DNA of 64,000 nt, taken from Sphingobium sp. AP50. GTDB lineage: Bacteria; Pseudomonadota; Alphaproteobacteria; Sphingomonadales; Sphingomonadaceae. Made by a program: the position numbers and the translations under genes. A model generated the notes under the pieces. That model was given only the letters and a program-made list of their open reading frames with translations, was not told the origin of the DNA and did no database searches. The DNA lies in the NCBI RefSeq assembly GCF_900109095.1, contig NZ_FNYZ01000004.1:1-64000 (forward strand), written 5' to 3'. This document shows positions 55,663 to 64,000 of the stretch, piece by piece; within the stretch, counting starts at the first letter, position 1; each line of letters starts with the position of its first letter.

Positions 55663-57078
55663 ATGCTCGGACCACGTAAATCCATCGAGTCACTCGCAAG
55701 GCGCGAGTCCGGGCATAGTCTGGCCAAGACGTTAAGCTGGCCGCACCTGATCGCGCTGGGCGTCGGCGCGATCGTGGGCACGGGCATCTATACGCTGACA
55801 GGTGTGGGTGCCGAACGCGCCGGTCCCGCCGTGATCCTGGCCTTCGCCATTGCCGGCGCGGTCTGTGCCTGCGCGGCGCTCGCTTATGCCGAAATGGCGA
55901 CCCTGATCCCGGCGGCGGGCAGCGCCTACACCTTCAGCTATGCGGCCATGGGCGAAACCATCGCCTGGATCGTGGGCTGGAGCCTTATCCTGGAATATTC
56001 GCTCGCCTGTTCGACTGTCGCGGTCGGCTGGTCAGGCTATCTGGTGGGCTGGCTGCAATCGGCGGGCATCCATCTACCTGCGATGCTGCTGGTCGGACCA
56101 CATGGCGGCGGCCTTATCAACCTGCCTGCGGTGGCTGTTGCGCTGGCCGTGATGGGCATGCTGATCGCGGGCACCCGCGAAAGCGCCACGCTCAACATCA
56201 TCCTTGTCATCATCAAACTGGTCGCCCTGTCGATCTTCGTCGCGATCGCCCTGCCCGCCTTCCATTCGACCAATCTCGAACCCTTCATGCCCTATGGCTT
56301 CGCCAGTACGGAGATTGAGGGACAGAAGCGCGGCGTGATGGCGGCGGCGGCCATCGTCTTCTTCGCCTTTTACGGCTTCGACGCCGTGGCCACCTCGGCG
56401 GAAGAAGCCAAGAATCCGGGCCGCGACCTTACCATCGGCATCATCGGATCGATGCTGGTCTGCACGTTGATCTACATGGCGGTCGCCATCGCTGCGATCG
56501 GCGCCCTGCCCTTCCAACAGCTTGCCAATTCGCCCGAACCGCTTGCCCTCGTCCTGCGCCAGCTCGGCCAGCCGGTCGCTGCGCATCTGATCGCGCTCGC
56601 CGCCGTCATCGCTTTGCCTTCGGTCATCCTGGTCATGATGTACGGCCAGAGCCGCGTCTTCTTCGTCATGGCACGCGATGGCCTGCTGCCGCGCAGCCTG
56701 GCCAAGATCAGCCCGCGCACCGGCGCGCCGACCCGCATCACGCTGATTACCGGCGTGTCGATTGCGCTGGTCGCCGGCATCTTCCGGCTCGATGAAATCG
56801 CCGAACTGGCCAATGCCGGCACGTTGATCGCCTTCATGGCGGTGGGCGCCTGCCTGATGATCCTGCGCCGCCGTTCGCCCGAACTGCCACGCCTGTTCCG
56901 CTGTCCGCAACCCTATGTCGTGGGCACGCTGACCATATTGGGTTGCGCCTATCTGCTCTTCAGCCTGCCGGACGCGACGCTGATCCGCTTCGGCGCCTGG
57001 AACGTCATCGGCCTGCTCTTCTACTTCCTGTACAGCCGCAGTCGCAGCGACGCCCGACGGGATGCCGCCACCGCCTGA
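55663..57078 (+). CDS. APC-family amino acid permease (YfnA/CAT-like)
   Basis: 471 residues with about 12 membrane helices; AAAGGGG precedes the start. The first helix LIALGVGAIVGTGIYTLTGV has the APC GxGxxxGxGI backbone loop, followed by YAEMATLIPAAGSAYTFSYA and, in the middle, AAAIVFFAFYGFDAVATSAE. It imports an amino acid by proton symport. Position beside the GntR gene and the D-amino acid oxidoreductase suggests proline, hydroxyproline or another released amino acid. Confidence 0.88.
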   Translation: MLGPRKSIESLARRESGHSLAKTLSWPHLIALGVGAIVGTGIYTLTGVGAERAGPAVILAFAIAGAVCACAALAYAEMATLIPAAGSAYTFSYAAMGETIAWIVGWSLILEYSLACSTVAVGWSGYLVGWLQSAGIHLPAMLLVGPHGGGLINLPAVAVALAVMGMLIAGTRESATLNIILVIIKLVALSIFVAIALPAFHSTNLEPFMPYGFASTEIEGQKRGVMAAAAIVFFAFYGFDAVATSAEEAKNPGRDLTIGIIGSMLVCTLIYMAVAIAAIGALPFQQLANSPEPLALVLRQLGQPVAAHLIALAAVIALPSVILVMMYGQSRVFFVMARDGLLPRSLAKISPRTGAPTRITLITGVSIALVAGIFRLDEIAELANAGTLIAFMAVGACLMILRRRSPELPRLFRCPQPYVVGTLTILGCAYLLFSLPDATLIRFGAWNVIGLLFYFLYSRSRSDARRDAATA

Positions 57079-57131
57079 CGGCTGCGCATCCTTCCCTCTT
57101 TTAGTCCCCATTGATCCGAAAGGAGATCGCG

Positions 57132-58640
57132 ATGTCGCGCGCCCTGTTCGCCACCCTCGCCGCTACCCTCAGCCTCGCCTCGCCCGCTGCGGCAAAGACG
57201 CCGTTCGACGGCGTGTGGCTATTCGATGATGCCCCGCCTACCCCCGGCGTCACCATGATGGAGGTGAAGAGCAAGGGCGCGAAGATCGAAGGTAGCGTCA
57301 CGACGCTCTGGTACGGCCCGGTCGAGATGCTCAATCCCCGCATCGCCAACGGCAAATTGCTGTTCGAGGCGCGCAACATCAACGATCGCGATCACGCCAC
57401 CCGCAGTTGGAGCGTCAGCCTGACCGACGGCAAGCCCCATCTGGAAGGCCAGATCTGGGAAACGAAGGTCGCGATCGACGGCTATCGCGGCACCGCGAAG
57501 GGCGCCAAGGCCCGCGCTTTCAAGTTCGCCGCACTGCCGCCGCTGGGCCAGCCCATCCCCAGTCCACTCGCCGCCACCCCGCCCATGGGCTGGAGCAGCT
57601 GGAACAAGTTCGCCGAACATATTGATGACAAGACCGTGCGCGCCATGGCCGATGCGATGGTGTCGACCGGCCTGCGCGACGCGGGCTATAGCTATATCAA
57701 CATCGATGACGGCTGGCAGGGCCAGCGAGACGCCCATGGCGTGCTGCAACCCAATGCGAAGTTCCCGGATATGAAAGCCCTGACCGCCTATGTGCATAGT
57801 AAGGGGCTGAAGATCGGCATCTACTCCTCGCAGGGGCCACGCACCTGCGCCGGCTATGAGGGCAGCTATGGCCATGTCGCGCAGGATGCGAAGAGCTTCG
57901 CCGACTGGGGCTTCGACTATCTGAAATATGACCTCTGTTCAGGCGAATGGTTCTATGCCGATGCCGACACGGTCAAGCGCAGCTATCATGAAATGGGCGC
58001 AGCGCTTCAGGCCACCGGGCGCGAGATGATCTTCTCGCTCTGCGAATATGGCCGCTTTGATGTCGGCAGTTGGGGCCGGGACGTGGGCGGTCAGCTGTGG
58101 CGCACCACCGGCGACATTACCGACGATTATCCGACCATGGCGAAGATCGGCTTCGACAAGAATGGCAATCCCGATCATGCCGGGCCGCATGGCTGGAACG
58201 ATCCCGACATGCTGGAAATCGGCAATGGCGGCATGAGCGCAGACGAATATCGCACCCATATGACCCTGTGGGCCATGGCCGCCGCGCCGCTGATGATGGG
58301 CCATGACCTGCGCGAAACCAGTCCGGAAACGCTGGCTATGCTGACTAACCGCCGCGTCATCGCCATCGATCAGGACGCGCGCGGGGTTCAGGGCAAGGCG
58401 GTGCGCAAGCAGGGGACAGTGGAAGTCTGGGCCAAGCCGCTGGCCGACGGCCGCGTCGCGCTGGCCCTGTTCAATCGCGGAACGGAAGCTGCATCCATGG
58501 CTCCCACAGCCGCCGACGCCGGTTTTGCGACTGTGTCGGGAATCGAAGATATCTGGTCGGGTCAGAAGGCCTCCGCCCTTCCCGCCAACTACACCGTTCC
58601 GGCGCATGGTGCGGTCATGATCGCCATAACCGGGCAATAA
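57132..58640 (+). CDS. exported GH27 alpha-galactosidase-like glycoside hydrolase
   Basis: 502 residues from the ATG at 57132, preceded by AAAGGAG. Signal peptide ending SPAAAK. An N-terminal beta domain of about 120 residues precedes the GH27 barrel, which starts at TPPMGWSSWNKFAEHID. Nucleophile Asp in FDYLKYDLCSG; acid/base Asp in PHGWNDPDMLEIGNGG; substrate strand YINIDDGWQG. Family 27 contains alpha-galactosidases, alpha-N-acetylgalactosaminidases and beta-L-arabinopyranosidases. Extensins carry alpha-galactose on serine, so this enzyme fits the neighbouring genes. Confidence 0.9.
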   Translation: MSRALFATLAATLSLASPAAAKTPFDGVWLFDDAPPTPGVTMMEVKSKGAKIEGSVTTLWYGPVEMLNPRIANGKLLFEARNINDRDHATRSWSVSLTDGKPHLEGQIWETKVAIDGYRGTAKGAKARAFKFAALPPLGQPIPSPLAATPPMGWSSWNKFAEHIDDKTVRAMADAMVSTGLRDAGYSYINIDDGWQGQRDAHGVLQPNAKFPDMKALTAYVHSKGLKIGIYSSQGPRTCAGYEGSYGHVAQDAKSFADWGFDYLKYDLCSGEWFYADADTVKRSYHEMGAALQATGREMIFSLCEYGRFDVGSWGRDVGGQLWRTTGDITDDYPTMAKIGFDKNGNPDHAGPHGWNDPDMLEIGNGGMSADEYRTHMTLWAMAAAPLMMGHDLRETSPETLAMLTNRRVIAIDQDARGVQGKAVRKQGTVEVWAKPLADGRVALALFNRGTEAASMAPTAADAGFATVSGIEDIWSGQKASALPANYTVPAHGAVMIAITGQ

Positions 58641-58805
58641 TCGAGCGAAGAGGCGATTTTCCGTCGCAAGCGCTTTGCAATCACGCGCCCATCGGCCTAG
58701 GAGGCGGGGCGTTGGTCGCAACCCAAGCACGGAATATCGCCTCATCATGCCCGCCCGGCTCCCCACCCGTCTCCTGATCCACAGTCCGATCGGGGTCTGC
58801 GCCAA

Positions 58806-60122
58806 ATGAGCCGCTGGACCGCCCGCCGCGTTCGCGCGCTGATCCGGCATAGTGGCCCCACGTCACTGCTGTTCCGGCGGCGACTGGCGCTGATGGGCGG
58901 TGCGGTGCTGGTCGGCCTCGCCGCGATCGCCTTTGCCTGGGCCGCGGATGAAGCAAGCGAAGCTTTTCAGCGTCTCGCCCGCGCCAATCGATGGCTGCCC
59001 CTGCTGCTGACCCCCATCGGTTTCGCCGCGCTTGCCTGGATCACCCGCAGCGCTGCGCCCTTCGCCGGCGGCTCCGGCATTCCGCAGGTCATCGCCGCCA
59101 CCCAATTGCCGGAAAAAGTCGGCCGCTGCCTCATCGACCTGCGCACCGCCCTGTTGAAGGTCGCGCTGACCATCGCCGGTCTGCTGGTCGGCGCATCGGT
59201 CGGCCGCGAAGGCCCCACGGTTCAGATCAGCGCCGCCATCCTCGCCCGCGTCCATGCCCTGCTCAACGTGCCGCTGCGCGCATCGGTGATGGTCGCGGGT
59301 GGCGCGGCCGGTGTTGCCGCCGCCTTCAACACGCCGCTGGCGGGCATCTGCTTCGCCATCGAGGAACTGGCGTCGGCCTATGAGCAGCGCATGACCCTGC
59401 TGGTCATCACCGCCGTCATCATTTCCGGCATGGTCAGTCTGGGGCTGGCCGGCGACTATGTCTATTTCGGCGCCGTCGCCGCGCATCTGCCGCTCCAGTC
59501 CGCCATTCCCATCGCCTTGATGGCGGGATTGATGGGCGGCGCATCCGGCGGCTTGTTCGCGCGGCTGGCACTGGGCGCGGCGCGATCCCGCAATGGCTTT
59601 ACCGACTGGATGCGCGCCAACCCGATCCTCTTCGCCAGCGGTTGCGGACTGGTCGTGGCCGCAATCGGCGTCGCCACCGGCCTCACCTGGGGCACCAGCT
59701 ACGAACCCGCGCGCCAACTGATAACCGGCGGCCATCACCCGCTCTGGTTCGCACCCGCCAAGTTCATGAGCACGCTCGCCACCAGCATATCGGGCATTCC
59801 CGGCGGCATCTTCGCCCCCTCCCTCGCCACCGGTGCGGGCTTCGGCAATCTGCTGCGCTGGATCTTCCCGGACGATCAGGCCAGCGCCGTCGTGCTGCTG
59901 GGCATGGTCGCCTATTTCACCGGGGTCGTGCGCGCGCCGCTGACGGCGGTCATCATCATTTCCGAAACCACCGGCAGCCGTGGCTTCATGCTACCGCTGC
60001 TGGGGGCGGCGCTGGTGGCCGACTGGGCGGCGCAGCGCGTCTGCAAGGACCGGCTTTATCATGGCCTGTCACGCAATTTCCTCGACCGGGCCAAGGCCGC
60101 TCATGTCGCCGAGGGGAAATGA
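58806..60122 (+). CDS. ClC-family chloride channel or H+/Cl- exchanger
   Basis: 438 residues with 10 or more membrane helices. ClC selectivity motifs: [24 protein letters not shown] with the gating Glu, and [20 protein letters not shown]. It moves chloride across the inner membrane, with the gating Glu being compatible with proton exchange. The next gene starts within its stop (ATGA). Confidence 0.93.
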   Translation: MSRWTARRVRALIRHSGPTSLLFRRRLALMGGAVLVGLAAIAFAWAADEASEAFQRLARANRWLPLLLTPIGFAALAWITRSAAPFAGGSGIPQVIAATQLPEKVGRCLIDLRTALLKVALTIAGLLVGASVGREGPTVQISAAILARVHALLNVPLRASVMVAGGAAGVAAAFNTPLAGICFAIEELASAYEQRMTLLVITAVIISGMVSLGLAGDYVYFGAVAAHLPLQSAIPIALMAGLMGGASGGLFARLALGAARSRNGFTDWMRANPILFASGCGLVVAAIGVATGLTWGTSYEPARQLITGGHHPLWFAPAKFMSTLATSISGIPGGIFAPSLATGAGFGNLLRWIFPDDQASAVVLLGMVAYFTGVVRAPLTAVIIISETTGSRGFMLPLLGAALVADWAAQRVCKDRLYHGLSRNFLDRAKAAHVAEGK

Positions 60123-60448
60123 TCCCCGCCCCGCTCATCTACCTCGCCGCCGCACTGGCCGAAATTGCCGGCTGCTTCGCCTTCTGGGCCTGGCTGCGCA
60201 TGGATCGTTCACCGCTCTGGCTGCTGCCGGGTTGCGCCTCGCTGGCCCTCTTCGCCTGGCTGCTGACTTTGGTCGACAGCGATCAGGCCGGGCGTGCCTA
60301 TGCGGCCTATGGCGGCATCTATATCCTGTCGGCCCTGCTCTGGCTGTGGGGCGCGGAGGGCGTCAGGCCCGACCGCTGGGACATGATCGGCGTCTTCTTC
60401 TGCCTGATCGGCGCGGCCATCATCCTTTACGCGCCCCATCGCGCCTGA
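60119..60448 (+). CDS. YnfA (UPF0060) family membrane protein
   Basis: 109 residues, four membrane helices, standard for the family. Family blocks: [35 protein letters not shown] and [19 protein letters not shown]. It resembles small multidrug resistance proteins in size and layout; the role is uncertain. Coupled to the ClC gene by a 4-bp overlap. Confidence 0.93.
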   Translation: MIPAPLIYLAAALAEIAGCFAFWAWLRMDRSPLWLLPGCASLALFAWLLTLVDSDQAGRAYAAYGGIYILSALLWLWGAEGVRPDRWDMIGVFFCLIGAAIILYAPHRA

Positions 60449-60454
60449 AAATGC

Positions 60455-60495
60455 GAAAAGGCCGCGCCGGAACCCCCACTCCGCGCGGCCTTTTC
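60455..60495. terminator. Bidirectional hairpin terminator
   Basis: GAAAAGGCCGCGC pairs with GCGCGGCCTTTTC over 13 bp, giving A- and T-tracts on both sides. It lies between ynfA and the convergent gene at 60513, and can end both transcripts. Confidence 0.85.
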
Positions 60496-60512
60496 AAAAG
60501 TCTGGCGTCGGT

Positions 60513-61061
60513 TCAGTTCGCCTTGGACATATCCACCTTCTCGACCCATTCGGGGTAGAAGGTCGGCTCGCGGTTGGACCAGCCGACCGCCGTCGCCGCC
60601 GCTTCGCTGATCGACTGGAGCAACAGCCGCCTTTTGTCGGGGTGAAGATGCGGCAGGCTCGCTGCGGCACAGAAAGCACCCGGCAACCAGGGCCGCGCCC
60701 CCGCGCCCAGCAGACGCTCGTACAGGAAGCGATAGGCGGAAAAGCTGCCAAGCCGATCCTGCCCCAGATCGAAGGCGGAGACGGTGACCAGCGGCGCCAT
60801 GAACGGCTCCACCTGTTCCAGACCGCTATCGTCGGGCACGCGCATCTTGATCTCGTCCAGCCGGCCATAGATGCGCGCCTGCGCGCGGATCGAGGCTTCC
60901 TCCACCATGTCGCGCGACCATAGCTTCATCGCGTCGCGGCGATGCAGCCCGATATCGAGCGAACGTCTGATGTAACGCTGCGTGGCAGACGGGAAGCTGG
61001 CGAATTCACGCAGTTCCGCCAGGGTGACAGCCCCGTCCGCCGGTCTTGCACTCGTGCCCAT
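60513..61061 (-). CDS. hypothetical cytoplasmic protein, about 182 residues
   Basis: The ATG at 61061 is chosen because GGAGGG lies 7 bp upstream; the TTG at 61067 is unlikely. No signal peptide or membrane segment. It is rich in Arg and Ala at the N-terminus (SATQRYIRRSLDIGLHRRDA) with conserved-looking SAYRFLYERLLGAGARPWLP near the middle. I do not recognise the family. It converges on ynfA at the terminator. Confidence 0.7.
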   Translation of the reverse strand: MGTSARPADGAVTLAELREFASFPSATQRYIRRSLDIGLHRRDAMKLWSRDMVEEASIRAQARIYGRLDEIKMRVPDDSGLEQVEPFMAPLVTVSAFDLGQDRLGSFSAYRFLYERLLGAGARPWLPGAFCAAASLPHLHPDKRRLLLQSISEAAATAVGWSNREPTFYPEWVEKVDMSKAN

Positions 61062-61232
61062 ATTCAAGCCCTCCGACTTTAAGTCGCAGGATGGAACATG
61101 CGCCCTCCATGGTTACTGAAGGCTTAAGCGCCTGTTCCACCGCTGTTCACAAGGGAACAGATTTCGTTGTGCGGTGCAACATGTAAATTCGATGACTGCG
61201 ACAGGCCGTTGAACGCCCCACCATCTGCGAGG

Positions 61233-61619
61233 TCAAGCCGCCGGTTCTTCGCCCGTCAACAGCCATGTCAGCGCCGGCGGCGCGGTTTCGAAGATGCGCA
61301 GATAGCTTTGCGTCATTTCCCGCTTCACCTGCAAGCGGGCGATGGCGCTGGGCGTGACGATGGCAATGCGCGACGCGCGCGGAAAATTGCCTTCGCCCAG
61401 ATGTTCGCGAAATGCCGCAAGTGCCTCCTGCGGCTGCACAGCGCTGCGACTCATATCCATGCGCAGCAGATAGCCGGGCGAGAATCCTTCCGCCACGAAA
61501 CGGCCCTTCACCTCGCGGGCGTAGGCCGCAACTTCCTCGCCAGTGAACAACCCATGCCAGGCAATGTCCAACAGGTTGATGTCATGGCGAAAAAGGATGT
61601 CGTACATGAACAGGGTCAT
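61233..61619 (-). CDS. hypothetical protein, SpoIIAA/STAS-like layout
   Basis: 128 residues, no signal peptide. The pattern MYDILFRHDINLLDIAWHGL, a middle LLRMDMSRSAVQPQEALAAF and SRIAIVTPSAIARLQVKREM suggests alternating strands and helices, as in SpoIIAA-like or STAS domains, though the match is weak. The start at 61619 or the in-frame ATG 12 bp inside it both lack a clear ribosome site. It is separated from the ModE-like gene by 23 bp. Confidence 0.6.
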   Translation of the reverse strand: MTLFMYDILFRHDINLLDIAWHGLFTGEEVAAYAREVKGRFVAEGFSPGYLLRMDMSRSAVQPQEALAAFREHLGEGNFPRASRIAIVTPSAIARLQVKREMTQSYLRIFETAPPALTWLLTGEEPAA

Positions 61620-61642
61620 GCCCGAACGATCTTACCGAAAGA

Positions 61643-61999
61643 TTAGGATGGCTCCGGCTTCTGCGCCGCCAGCGGCTCCGCACGCACACGACATTGCAGC
61701 GCGACCCAACCCGGCGTACCACTTTCGTCCACCCGCGCCTGCAAATCGCGATAGTCTTGCAGAACGGCCCGACCACGTTCGGTCAACCTCGCCCCTTCAC
61801 TCGATGTCGCGACCAGTGGCATGTCCCAGCATCGGTTCATCACGTCGACCAGCAGCCAGCAGCGCCGATAGCTCATCCCCAGCTTGCGCCCCGCACCGGA
61901 AATCGATCCTTCGCTGACGATGGCGTCAAGAAGGTCGGCCTTGCCCGGCCCCATCGCGATCTCTTCGCCGCAATAAATCTGGATCTTGATTTTCAGCAT
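61643..61999 (-). CDS. ModE-like winged helix-turn-helix DNA-binding protein
   Basis: 118 residues from the ATG at 61999. The N-terminal half has KADLLDAIVSEGSISGAGRK followed by LGMSYRRCWLLVDVMNRCWD, the LysR/ModE helix-turn-helix type of the molybdate regulator N-terminal domain, and GARLTERGRAVLQDYRDLQA. There is no molybdate-binding (MOP) domain, so it is a single-domain protein. The controlled genes are unknown. Confidence 0.8.
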   Translation of the reverse strand: MLKIKIQIYCGEEIAMGPGKADLLDAIVSEGSISGAGRKLGMSYRRCWLLVDVMNRCWDMPLVATSSEGARLTERGRAVLQDYRDLQARVDESGTPGWVALQCRVRAEPLAAQKPEPS

Positions 62000-62062
62000 C
62001 GGTCCGCAACCCATGCCACAGGCAAAGTTGCGGGCCAATGCCCGCCGTTCAAAAGCTGCCGA

Positions 62063-62317
62063 TCAGATGCCGGCCCGCCGCTCCAATACCGCGCCGATCA
62101 TCGCCCGCCATACCGCCACGTCGCCTGCCCGCGCCATGTGCGCGTCGGGCTCCCGCAACGTGCTCAATATCGCATAGGCGTCATCGACATGATCGGGCCA
62201 GGCTGCATCCACGGCGCCGGCGGCATGCGCGTCATGGCCCTCCCCATTCAGGCTCAGATGGCGACCAGCCAGAACGCGGGCGATCCGTTCGATGGCGGGG
62301 GTGGCGGATGTGGGCAT
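62063..62317 (-). CDS. small hypothetical protein, 84 residues
   Basis: Start ATG 62317 with AGGAG about 11 bp upstream; the longer frame has shadow character. Sequence includes AIERIARVLAGRHLSLNGEG, HVDDAYAILSTLREPDAHMA and AVWRAMIGAVLERRA. It looks helical and cytoplasmic. I do not recognise a family. Confidence 0.65.
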   Translation of the reverse strand: MPTSATPAIERIARVLAGRHLSLNGEGHDAHAAGAVDAAWPDHVDDAYAILSTLREPDAHMARAGDVAVWRAMIGAVLERRAGI

Positions 62318-62391
62318 AGGGGTCTTGCTCCTCTCGATCGGCGGCGGTTTCGCTCTGCCACCGCCAGCATAACATAGGTGGAAAGCGGCGG

Positions 62392-62604
62392 CTATCGGTC
62401 CTGCGGCCTGAAACCGGACGAAGGCACCGGATCGCCATGATCGCCCGGTCGGGTCGCGGCAGGCGGATCGGATGCATCCATCGAATCCTTCAGCCCTTCC
62501 TCCAGCCGATCCTCCTGATCCAGCACATGGTCCTGCGCGTCGCTTTCCCGTTCGTCGCCCGCTTCCTCGCGGCTGTTGGGGCGAATGTCGGTCTTGTCCG
62601 TCAT
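62392..62604 (-). CDS. small acidic hypothetical protein, 70 residues
   Basis: Start ATG 62604 preceded by GAGAAG. The protein is very acidic and polar (REEAGDERESDAQDHVLDQE) with no fold visible, so it is probably disordered. Such short charged proteins are frequent in sphingomonads next to stress genes; no function can be given. Confidence 0.6.
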   Translation of the reverse strand: MTDKTDIRPNSREEAGDERESDAQDHVLDQEDRLEEGLKDSMDASDPPAATRPGDHGDPVPSSGFRPQDR

Positions 62605-62753
62605 GGCTCTTCTCCCGGACGGGCTGATGGCTCGTCCCAGCAATCAACGGATGGCCCCATCACGCGGTTCCGCTTCGACCAACGCCTCCACCAGTTCGAC
62701 CAGTAACCACGCGGCCTACAGACTTCTGGCCGTCAGACGCGTAGACAGGCAGA

Positions 62754-63866
62754 ATGATTGATCCTGCCGAAGATGGCGAACGCGGCGTAGCGCCGTCGAT
62801 CGCGCTCTATTCCATATTGGGTTTCTGGTTTTTCTACACCATCATCGTCAGCCTGCGCGCCGTGGTGGTCGGCTTTGAGTCGCAGGGCGAAATGGCCGCG
62901 CGTCGTATGGTGGTGGCGACCATCGGCATCATCGTCACCTGGATTTTCTATCTGGTGCTACGCCGGTTCGACCGCAAGCCGCTGGTCGTGCGGGTCGCCG
63001 CCGCCTTCTCGCTCGCCGCCCCCTTCGCTTTGGCCATGGCCGCGGCCAACTATTATATCTTCAACGTCTATGATCCGGGCAATTTCATCTCCGATGGCGA
63101 GAAGATGAAGATGGCCAAGGAGGATGGCTATGTCCTCATCTCCATCGTGGAGGATGCGCTCAGCCGCTATTTCTTCCTCTCCGCCTGGGCCGGTCTTTAT
63201 CTGGCCCTGTCCTACGCCAGCGAAGCGCACCGCACCGAGCGCCGCGCCGCACGGCTGGAACGCGCCGCCCAGCAGGCCGAACTGCGATCGCTCCGCTATC
63301 AGGTGAACCCGCATTTCCTGTTCAACACGCTGAATTCCCTCTCCACCCTCGTCATGCGCAACAGGCCGGATGAGGCGGAGAAGATGATCATGTCGCTCTC
63401 CAACTTCTACCGCACCAGCCTGACCGGCGATCCGCTGGACGATGTCCCGCTGGCGGAGGAAGTACATCTCCAGAAACTCTATCTGGATATCGAGGCGGTG
63501 CGTTTTCCCGATCGGCTTGTGACCCGCATCGATATTCCGCCCAATCTCCTCACTGCCTGTGTTCCCGGCCTCATCCTTCAGCCGCTGGTCGAAAATGCGA
63601 TCAAATATGGTGTTTCGCGTACATCCAGCCCGGTCACCATCACCATCACCGCGCGGGAAGATGGCGACCAGATGCATATCGCGGTCAGCGACGATGGCGA
63701 CAACCCGCCGGGGCAAGGAGACGCCGGCAGCGGCATCGGCCTTGCCAATGTGCGAGACCGCCTCACCGCCCGCTTTGGCGATGCGGGCCAGATCGTCTAT
63801 GGTCCGCGTGAGGGGGACGGTTTCTCCGTGCTTCTGACCCTTCCTGTCATTCGCCGGGGCTGCTGA
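62754..63866 (+). CDS. LytS/YehU-type sensor histidine kinase
   Basis: 370 residues, four N-terminal membrane helices (about 14-160), then a coiled linker. The His_kinase motif QVNPHFLFNTLNSLSTLV holds the phosphorylated His, and an HATPase domain has LQPLVENAIKYGVSR and GIGLANVRDRL. This is the class that pairs with LytTR regulators. The next gene starts 6 bp downstream and encodes such a receiver. Confidence 0.92.
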   Translation: MIDPAEDGERGVAPSIALYSILGFWFFYTIIVSLRAVVVGFESQGEMAARRMVVATIGIIVTWIFYLVLRRFDRKPLVVRVAAAFSLAAPFALAMAAANYYIFNVYDPGNFISDGEKMKMAKEDGYVLISIVEDALSRYFFLSAWAGLYLALSYASEAHRTERRAARLERAAQQAELRSLRYQVNPHFLFNTLNSLSTLVMRNRPDEAEKMIMSLSNFYRTSLTGDPLDDVPLAEEVHLQKLYLDIEAVRFPDRLVTRIDIPPNLLTACVPGLILQPLVENAIKYGVSRTSSPVTITITAREDGDQMHIAVSDDGDNPPGQGDAGSGIGLANVRDRLTARFGDAGQIVYGPREGDGFSVLLTLPVIRRGC

Positions 63867-63872
63867 AAACCC

Positions 63873-64000
63873 ATGTCTTCGCCTGCAACGTCCATCCGTA
63901 CCATGATCGTCGATGACGAGCCTCTGGCCGTCGAGCGCCTCCAGATGCTGTGCGCCCGCGAGCCGCGCATCGCGCTGGTCGGCACCGCCACAGATGGCGA
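63873..64000 (+). CDS. response regulator, LytTR type expected (partial)
   Basis: Begins at ATG 63873 and runs past the right edge. The visible part, TMIVDDEPLAVERLQMLCAR, has the acidic pocket of a receiver domain. The C-terminal DNA-binding domain lies outside the window; a LytTR type is inferred from the kinase upstream. Confidence 0.85.
   Translation, partial: MSSPATSIRTMIVDDEPLAVERLQMLCAREPRIALVGTATDG

Noticed and set aside
1..64000. CRISPR array, prophage, rRNA or tRNA genes
   Set aside because: No regularly spaced repeats, phage structural genes or RNA gene signatures were seen on reading the window.

Overview
The window is chromosomal DNA of high GC content from an alphaproteobacterium, most likely a sphingomonad (Sphingobium/Sphingomonas type). 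This rests on protein character: a Caulobacter/Xanthomonas-style TonB receptor, sphingomonad-type intergenic inverted repeats built on GCGAAGTCGAAG and GTCATCCCAGC, a dense run of secreted hydrolases, and many 4-bp overlapping ORFs. No rRNA, tRNA or CRISPR array was seen. The left edge holds the last codons of what looks like an IS110-type transposase; the right edge cuts a response regulator gene.

Layout. 1-13.6 kb is housekeeping and stress functions: M20 peptidase, glutathione peroxidase, VIT1-type membrane protein, methyltransferase, Uup-like ABC-F ATPase, SIMPL protein, a PepSY-like protein with an OmpR/EnvZ-type two-component pair, DUF454, an FMN 2-hydroxy-acid oxidase, a Tas-type aldo/keto reductase and a CPA1 Na+/H+ antiporter. 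At 13.8-15.3 kb is a secreted parallel beta-helix protein. At 15.3-23.2 kb is a complete histidine utilisation (hut) cluster of the five-step HutF/HutG type, with its HutC repressor and a perfect 16-bp operator between hutI and hutF.

From 23.3 to 58.6 kb lies what I read as one large catabolic region for a hydroxyproline-rich plant cell-wall glycoprotein such as extensin. It encodes a 4-hydroxyproline 2-epimerase, a DHDPS-family deaminase, a DadA-type FAD oxidase and an LDH2-family imine reductase candidate (hydroxyproline breakdown). It also has an Svx/AvrXca-type secreted zinc protease, a DPP-IV-like S9 peptidase, a DUF885 peptidase, an Xaa-Pro M24 peptidase and a POT peptide transporter (peptide breakdown and uptake). 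For the sugars there are a DUF1680 beta-L-arabinofuranosidase (GH127/GH146), a GH43, a GH27 and a large DUF5695-like protein, with two tandem PA-IL-like secreted lectins and a TonB receptor. A palindrome, consensus AATATCGTATACGATATT, lies about 20-40 bp before four of its transcription units, and a degenerate copy lies before a fifth, next to a FadR-family regulator gene. I infer a local regulon. Within the same stretch is a leucine/isovalerate cluster (isovaleryl-CoA dehydrogenase, both methylcrotonyl-CoA carboxylase subunits) ending in a MaoC hydratase and a CitE-like lyase in place of the usual LiuC and LiuE.

From 58.8 kb to the end are a ClC channel, a YnfA protein, several small hypothetical genes, a ModE-like DNA-binding protein and a LytS/LytTR-type two-component pair.
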